A stretch of 64,000 bases of DNA, taken from contig NZ_CALCZQ010000031.1 of assembly GCF_937903345.1 (NCBI RefSeq), positions 124,001 to 188,000 of the forward strand, written 5' to 3'. Origin of the DNA: an uncultured Emticicia sp. (GTDB lineage: Bacteria; Bacteroidota; Bacteroidia; Cytophagales; Spirosomataceae). Below the pieces are notes generated by a model, which saw only the letters and a program-made list of their open reading frames with translations, was not told the DNA's origin and did not search any database. The position numbers and the translations under genes are program-made. The stretch's first letter is position 1. Each line of letters opens with the position of its first letter. Shown here in pieces: positions 59,759 through 64,000 of the stretch.

Positions 59759-61426
59759 CTAAATTTTCTTCTCTTTCTCCAATTTCTCAGCTTTACTGAA
59801 TTGTTTAATGGCCGTCGTTACGATTGGGTCTTGGCTATAAACGATTTGATAAAACTCATTATTTAAGCCATTTTTCATGTTTCGTTGCCAAATATGGCGG
59901 GCGATGTTTGCCTTGATTTGTAGCTTGATAAACTCCTTTGAACGACTAAACTCCGTGGCATTAAACTTGATTTCTGAGCTACTTGCGAGCTTTTTAATTT
60001 CTTCGAGTATTGCATCGCTTATCACAAAACCGCTCAAAAAGGCACTAAAAGGCTGTTTTTCAAGCGTTTTACGATTCGTGTTGGCGTATGAGAGTGCATA
60101 TTCACGCAGAATATTTTTGCTGTAAAGTTCGAGTAAATATTTAGTAATATAGCTTGTATCCCTCGGCACAAAAATATCAGGAGTTACGCCACCACCGCCA
60201 TAAACTGTTCGGCCACCTTTGGTTTTGAATCGCATTTTGGAGTTGTTTTTGATGCTATCAGCAATGAAAAACTCACCTGATTTACTACGCCCTTCCATTT
60301 CATTTTCGTACTTTTCTATATGTCCTTTTTGATAAGGCTTCTGAATCCCACGTCCACTAGGAATATAATAGCGAGAAATTGTAAGGCGAAGTTCTGAGCC
60401 ATCAGAAAGCTGAATTGGCTGCTGAACTAAGCCTTTACCAAATGTACGACGGCCAACAATCAAGGCACGGTCATAATCTTGCAAAGACCCTGAAACGATT
60501 TCCGACGCTGAGGCACTGCCTTCATCAACCATCACTACGATTGCACCTTTTTCAAACATTCCGTCGTTTCCTGCGAAGGTTTTACGGTTATTGCGAGCGT
60601 CTTTGCCTTCAGTATAAACAATTACGTCATTACCGCCAACGAGTTCATCAACAATATCCGTTGCTCTATCCATGTAGCCACCAGGATTTCCACGAAGGTC
60701 GAGTAGCAGTTGTTTCATGCCCTGTTTTTTGAGCTCAGAGAGATGCTGTTTAAATTCATCGTAAGTAGTTTCTGTAAAACGATTGATTTTGATATAAGCT
60801 GTTTTTTTATCTTCCATCAAATAAGCCGCATCAATCGAATATTGTGCGATTTTATCTCTGACGACCGTAAATTTGAGTAAGTCCTTAAACCCTCGGCGTT
60901 TGATTTCCAACTTTACTTCTGTTCCACGTTTGCCACGAAGATTTACAAAAATATTGTTGCTATTAGCCTCTTTTCCAGTCAGTTTATTGTTATTTGCTCT
61001 AATAATTGCATCACCACTCTGGAGACCAACAGTTTCGGAAGGACCGCCCGCCAAAGGCGTAACCACATAAAGCGTATCATTAAAGACATTAAACTCAATA
61101 CCGATGCCATCGAAACCACTTTCGAGTTGCGAGCGTGCAATATATGCCTCTTGCGGAGGAAAATAATAAGTATGCGGGTCGAGTTTTTCGAGCATTTTTG
61201 TGATCGAATAGTCGGCCAATGAATCGGTATTTACACTATCAACGTAGCTACGATTAATATATGTCAGAATTTCCTTAAACTTATTTGAACTACGAGAAAC
61301 ATCTCCGCCAACTCTTCGTCCACCAAAAAAAGTTGCTCCAATCAAGATTCCCACCACGAGTGTTGTTGCAATCACAATAGGGGTGCGAATTGTTGTTTGA
61401 CTATTTTGAATTTTATTTTCTTCCAC
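59759..61426 (-). CDS. C-terminal processing peptidase (S41 family)
   Basis: A 555-residue membrane-anchored protease (helix about 18-34). A PDZ domain (about 85-170, GFDGIGIEFNVFNDTLYVVTPLAGGPSETVGLQSGDAIIRAN) precedes the S41 catalytic domain with the Ser in MVDEGSASASEIVSGSLQ and the Lys in VGRRTFGKGLVQQP. It cleaves C-termini of periplasmic proteins. The C-terminal extension (from about 430) is of unknown role. No cognate lipoprotein adaptor is adjacent. Confidence 0.92.
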   Translation of the reverse strand: MEENKIQNSQTTIRTPIVIATTLVVGILIGATFFGGRRVGGDVSRSSNKFKEILTYINRSYVDSVNTDSLADYSITKMLEKLDPHTYYFPPQEAYIARSQLESGFDGIGIEFNVFNDTLYVVTPLAGGPSETVGLQSGDAIIRANNNKLTGKEANSNNIFVNLRGKRGTEVKLEIKRRGFKDLLKFTVVRDKIAQYSIDAAYLMEDKKTAYIKINRFTETTYDEFKQHLSELKKQGMKQLLLDLRGNPGGYMDRATDIVDELVGGNDVIVYTEGKDARNNRKTFAGNDGMFEKGAIVVMVDEGSASASEIVSGSLQDYDRALIVGRRTFGKGLVQQPIQLSDGSELRLTISRYYIPSGRGIQKPYQKGHIEKYENEMEGRSKSGEFFIADSIKNNSKMRFKTKGGRTVYGGGGVTPDIFVPRDTSYITKYLLELYSKNILREYALSYANTNRKTLEKQPFSAFLSGFVISDAILEEIKKLASSSEIKFNATEFSRSKEFIKLQIKANIARHIWQRNMKNGLNNEFYQIVYSQDPIVTTAIKQFSKAEKLEKEKKI

Positions 61427-61660
61427 TTTTTAATTTAGTTTAAAAATTGTTTTCTTGGTTACATATCGATTTAGTTGTTTTTGGAGTCAATAGCATCTGA
61501 AAAGTGAAAGCCGCAAAAATTTGCAAGGTTTTCAACAATTTGTAACAAATTTACACTTACACTTAAAAATTACTTCGTACTTTTAGAAACAGATTCTTGT
61601 GAAAATAAATTACATTAAATTATACAAAATTTCTATTCTCAACCCCAATATACTAAAGAA

Positions 61661-62785
61661 ATGTCTGAAAATCAATCTCGTCGCTCGTTTCTACAAAACC
61701 TCGGTGTCGGACTTGGCACAACAGCTGCTGCTTTTGCAGTGCCGTCAGTAATGGCCGTGTCAGAAGCTGCTCCTCCAAAAGATGAAAAAAAACTTGGTAT
61801 TGCCCTCGTTGGTTTGGGTAGCTATGCCAAAAATCAGTTGGCGGTTGCCTTAGAAAATGCCAAAAACTGTTATTTAGCTGCTATTGTAACAGGCACACCA
61901 GCCAAAGCTGAAGAATGGACAAAGAAATACAATTTACCCAAAGAAAGCGTCTATAATTATCAAAATTTTGATGAAATAGCTAAAAACAAGGCAGTTGATA
62001 TTATTTACGTTGTTTTGCCAAATTCTATGCATCCCGAATTTGTGATTCGTGCGGCAAGAGCAGGTAAACACGTCATGTGCGAAAAACCAATGGCCAATTC
62101 GGTAGCCGAATGCGATGCCATGATAAAAGCCTGCAAAGAGGCGGGTGTGCAATTGGGTGTTGGTTATCGTCTTCATTTTGAGCCATTTACGCAAGAAATT
62201 ATGCGAATCGGGCAAAAAAAAGAGAAGGGAAATGTAAGATTTATCCAAACAAATTTTGGTTTTACAATTGGCGACCCAACGCAGTGGCGTTTGAAAAAAG
62301 CAATAGCAGGTGGTGGCCCTCTGATGGACGTGGGTATTTATTGTGTTCAGGCATCTCGTTACGTTACGGGCGAAGAACCGCTTTGGGTAACGGCTCAGTT
62401 TGGGCCAATTACTGATAAAGAACGTTTCAAAGATGTAGAGGAGAGCGTTTCATGGCAAATGGAGTTTCCAGGTGGAGCAATGGTGAATGGTTTTAGTTCG
62501 TACAAGTCAAATATTGAGCAACTTTATGTGTCGGCCGATAAAGGTTGGATTCAGTTAAGTCCTGCTTACAGTTATGGCCCAGTGAAAGGTCGTACCAACG
62601 ATGGAGAATTGAAATTACCAATAGTGCATCATCAGACAGTGATGATGGAAGCCATCTGCAAAGAATTTATGGAAACAGGAAAATTTCCGAAACATATTGA
62701 TGGCGATGAAGGCAAGCGAGATATGAAAATCTTAACAGCTATCTACGAAGCTGCTCAAACTGGAAAACGAATTAGTTTGGTGTAG
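61661..62785 (+). CDS. Tat-exported Gfo/Idh/MocA oxidoreductase
   Basis: A 374-residue NAD(P)-dependent sugar oxidoreductase with a Tat signal (QSRRSFLQNLGVGLGTTAAAFAVP). The Rossmann part is LGIALVGLGSYAKNQLAVAL, the EKP motif is HVMCEKPMANSVAECDAM, and the C-terminal domain includes GGGPLMDVGIYCVQASRYVTGEE. Glucose-fructose oxidoreductase-like periplasmic enzymes share this layout, with tightly bound cofactor added before export. Substrate unknown. It is preceded by 234 bases without a good promoter match. Confidence 0.9.
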   Translation: MSENQSRRSFLQNLGVGLGTTAAAFAVPSVMAVSEAAPPKDEKKLGIALVGLGSYAKNQLAVALENAKNCYLAAIVTGTPAKAEEWTKKYNLPKESVYNYQNFDEIAKNKAVDIIYVVLPNSMHPEFVIRAARAGKHVMCEKPMANSVAECDAMIKACKEAGVQLGVGYRLHFEPFTQEIMRIGQKKEKGNVRFIQTNFGFTIGDPTQWRLKKAIAGGGPLMDVGIYCVQASRYVTGEEPLWVTAQFGPITDKERFKDVEESVSWQMEFPGGAMVNGFSSYKSNIEQLYVSADKGWIQLSPAYSYGPVKGRTNDGELKLPIVHHQTVMMEAICKEFMETGKFPKHIDGDEGKRDMKILTAIYEAAQTGKRISLV

Positions 62786-62806
62786 TTTTTGAGATACAAG
62801 AGGTGA

Positions 62807-62884
62807 GATATGAGATTCGAGATTTTAAATACAGGTTTTTGGGAAAATAAAATTTGCTTTAATTTTTTTCTCGAATCTCATATC
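62807..62884. repeat. Inverted repeat after the Gfo/Idh gene
   Basis: GATATGAGATTCGAGA (62807-62822) and TCTCGAATCTCATATC (62869-62884) are perfect 16-base inverted copies separated by 46 bases. Related words (GAGATACAAGAGG before, CAATCTCATATTT after) flank it. A similar TCTCGAGTCTCACGTC-like word is at about 55220. No gene is inside it. Confidence 0.55.
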
Positions 62885-62962
62885 CCCAATCTCATATTTA
62901 CGAATAAACCATTTTTCAACTTTTATCGTTATACGTATTCAAACAAAATCTATTAAATACAA

Positions 62963-63793
62963 ATGAAAAAAATTGTTTTACTATTCTCTCTTTTTGTATC
63001 AATAGGAGCAATGGCTCAAGGTATCAAAACGCCAGCTCCAAGTCCAACCCAAACCATCAAGCAAGATTTTGCTCTTTCATCAATCGAAGTAAACTATTCT
63101 CGTCCATTGGCTAAAGGTCGTAAGATTTTTGGTGATTTAGTGCCATTTGGTGCTATGTGGAGAACTGGTGCAAATGGTGCAACCAAAGTAACTTTCGGTG
63201 AAGACGTGAAAGTTGGCGGTGTAGCAATAAAAGCTGGTTCATATGCACTATATTCTATTCCGAATGCAGGTGAGTGGGAAATTATCTTGAACAAAGGCGT
63301 AAATAATGGCGGATTGAGTGGTTATAAAGTAGAAGAAGACGTAGCTCGTTTTAAAGTTAAATCAATGGCTTTGCCAATGAATATTGAATCGTTTACAATT
63401 ATCATAGGTGATGTATATGCTTCATCGGCAAATATCCAAATTTTGTGGGAAAATACAGCTGTAAGTATTCCAGTAGAAGCGGATATAGATAGCAAAATCA
63501 TGAAATCAATTGATGGTGCAATGAATGTGGATAGCCGTCCCTACTTTGCAGCAGCGGCTTATTATTATGATAATGGTAAAGATTTATCAAAAGCATTGGA
63601 ATGGGTAAACAAAGCAATTGAGGCTCAGCCAAGTGCTTATTGGATGGTACATTTAAAAGCAAAAATCCAAGCTAAAATAGGTGATAAAGTAGCTGCAAAA
63701 GCAACAGCAATAAAAGGAATTGAGTTAGCAAAAGCTGGTGGAAATCCTGATTATGTAGCTTTAAATGAAAAATTGATTGCTACTTTAAAGTAA
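62963..63793 (+). CDS. DUF2911 exported protein
   Basis: A 276-residue exported protein with signal peptide (residues 1-18, ending AMAQ). The DUF2911 part (about 25-170) has IEVNYSRPLAKGRKIFGDLVPFGAMWRTGANGATKVTFGEDVKVGG and AGSYALYSIPNAGEWEIILNKG, typical of Bacteroidota. The C-terminus (about 190-276) contains TPR-like helices (AAYYYDNGKDLSKALEWVNKAIEAQPSAYW). No biochemical role is known. A terminator follows. Confidence 0.9.
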   Translation: MKKIVLLFSLFVSIGAMAQGIKTPAPSPTQTIKQDFALSSIEVNYSRPLAKGRKIFGDLVPFGAMWRTGANGATKVTFGEDVKVGGVAIKAGSYALYSIPNAGEWEIILNKGVNNGGLSGYKVEEDVARFKVKSMALPMNIESFTIIIGDVYASSANIQILWENTAVSIPVEADIDSKIMKSIDGAMNVDSRPYFAAAAYYYDNGKDLSKALEWVNKAIEAQPSAYWMVHLKAKIQAKIGDKVAAKATAIKGIELAKAGGNPDYVALNEKLIATLK

Positions 63794-63820
63794 GAATATT
63801 TCAAATTGGCTTGTAAATAG

Positions 63821-63852
63821 AAGCTCTCTTTCATTAGGAAGAGAGCTTTTTT
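63821..63852 (+). terminator. Terminator of the DUF2911 gene
   Basis: AAGCTCTCTT (63821-63830) pairs with AAGAGAGCTT (63839-63848) around an 8-base loop, followed by a T-run to 63852. Confidence 0.85.
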
Positions 63853-63912
63853 GAGGCCAATTTTCTTAAAAAAGCAAAATTTGCTAAATAAAAATTATCC
63901 AAAAAAAATTGA

Positions 63913-63939
63913 TTTGGCAAATAATTTATCCTAATTTTG
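63913..63939 (+). promoter_or_regulatory. Possible promoter for a gene beyond the window
   Basis: TAATTTTG (63932-63939) fits the -7 consensus, with TTTG at 63913-63916, a short 15-base spacer. No start codon with a good frame follows before the window ends, so the gene lies beyond 64000. Confidence 0.4.
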
Positions 63940-64000
63940 TATGATATTTAGAAAAACCAACTAAATAAAGAATTTTAAAAGGATAATTTAACTTATATCA

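Noticed and set aside
1..64000. tRNA, rRNA, CRISPR arrays, phage or transposase genes
   Set aside because: I looked for tRNA T-loop words, spaced direct repeats, and integrase or transposase motifs and found none. A tRNA-finding program would settle the tRNA point.

Overview
The window is an AT-rich chromosomal segment of a Bacteroidota bacterium, most likely a Cytophagales (Spirosomataceae-like) aerobe. The evidence is the many TAnnTTTG-type -7 boxes, some with a TTTG/TTG box about 19-23 bases upstream, the type IX secretion proteins PorU and PorV, an alternative complex III, and families typical of the phylum (DUF5916, DUF2911, DUF6702, PKD-like secreted proteins). No rRNA, tRNA, CRISPR array, prophage or transposase gene was seen. 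Most genes are ordinary chromosomal genes.

Layout. 1-3.5 kb: small genes (a truncated secreted protein, YtxH-like, YdcF-like, PKD-like, CoA-binding protein, AlkA). 3.6-21.0 kb: one long respiratory operon, actABCDEF-coxBA-ctaA-ctaB-two subunit III genes-subunit IV-SCO-DUF420-small CxxC membrane protein. It encodes alternative complex III (menaquinol to cytochrome c electron transfer), its partner aa3 oxidase, heme A synthesis and copper-site assembly. It starts at a good promoter (3871-3901) and ends at a strong terminator (20978-21020). A separate promoter-terminator unit at 3626-3783 just upstream looks like a small RNA or an attenuated leader. 21.2-22.7 kb: a decayed patch with a truncated gene, a palindromic repeat element and a lipoprotein gene with an in-frame stop. 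22.9-28.6 kb: DUF5916 outer-membrane protein, GDPD, GH3, FAH-family hydrolase. 28.7-35.5 kb, minus strand: porV, porU, sprT-like, ruvX and mazG. 35.7-42.3 kb: two thioredoxin-fold proteins, purU, an OmpA/PD40 protein, a heptose kinase and rsgA. 42.6-49.1 kb: ECF sigma factor with a zinc-finger membrane protein, a nucleotide-kinase/ParB-like fusion, nadD, an RmlD-like reductase, a cyclophilin, idi and a TlpA-like lipoprotein. 49.2-52.9 kb: rsmH-ftsL-ftsI, a short piece of the division/wall cluster without mraZ or murE beside it. 53-64 kb: a GT-C-like membrane glycosyltransferase, ypdA, a DUF6624-like protein, rseP, a DUF6702 protein, marR with a palindromic operator, ctpA, a Tat-exported Gfo/Idh oxidoreductase and a DUF2911 protein.

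The most notable points are: (i) ActA carries an extra N-terminal monoheme cytochrome c domain, giving six CxxCH sites; (ii) a P-loop cytidylate-kinase-like domain is fused to a ParB/Srx-like domain (43851-44759); (iii) a candidate small RNA lies upstream of the respiratory operon; (iv) a repeat element supplies the N-terminal codons of the DUF6702 gene; (v) many spacers contain different small inverted repeats. Nothing here is a clear new defence or mobile system. The kinase/ParB fusion is the best candidate for undescribed biochemistry.
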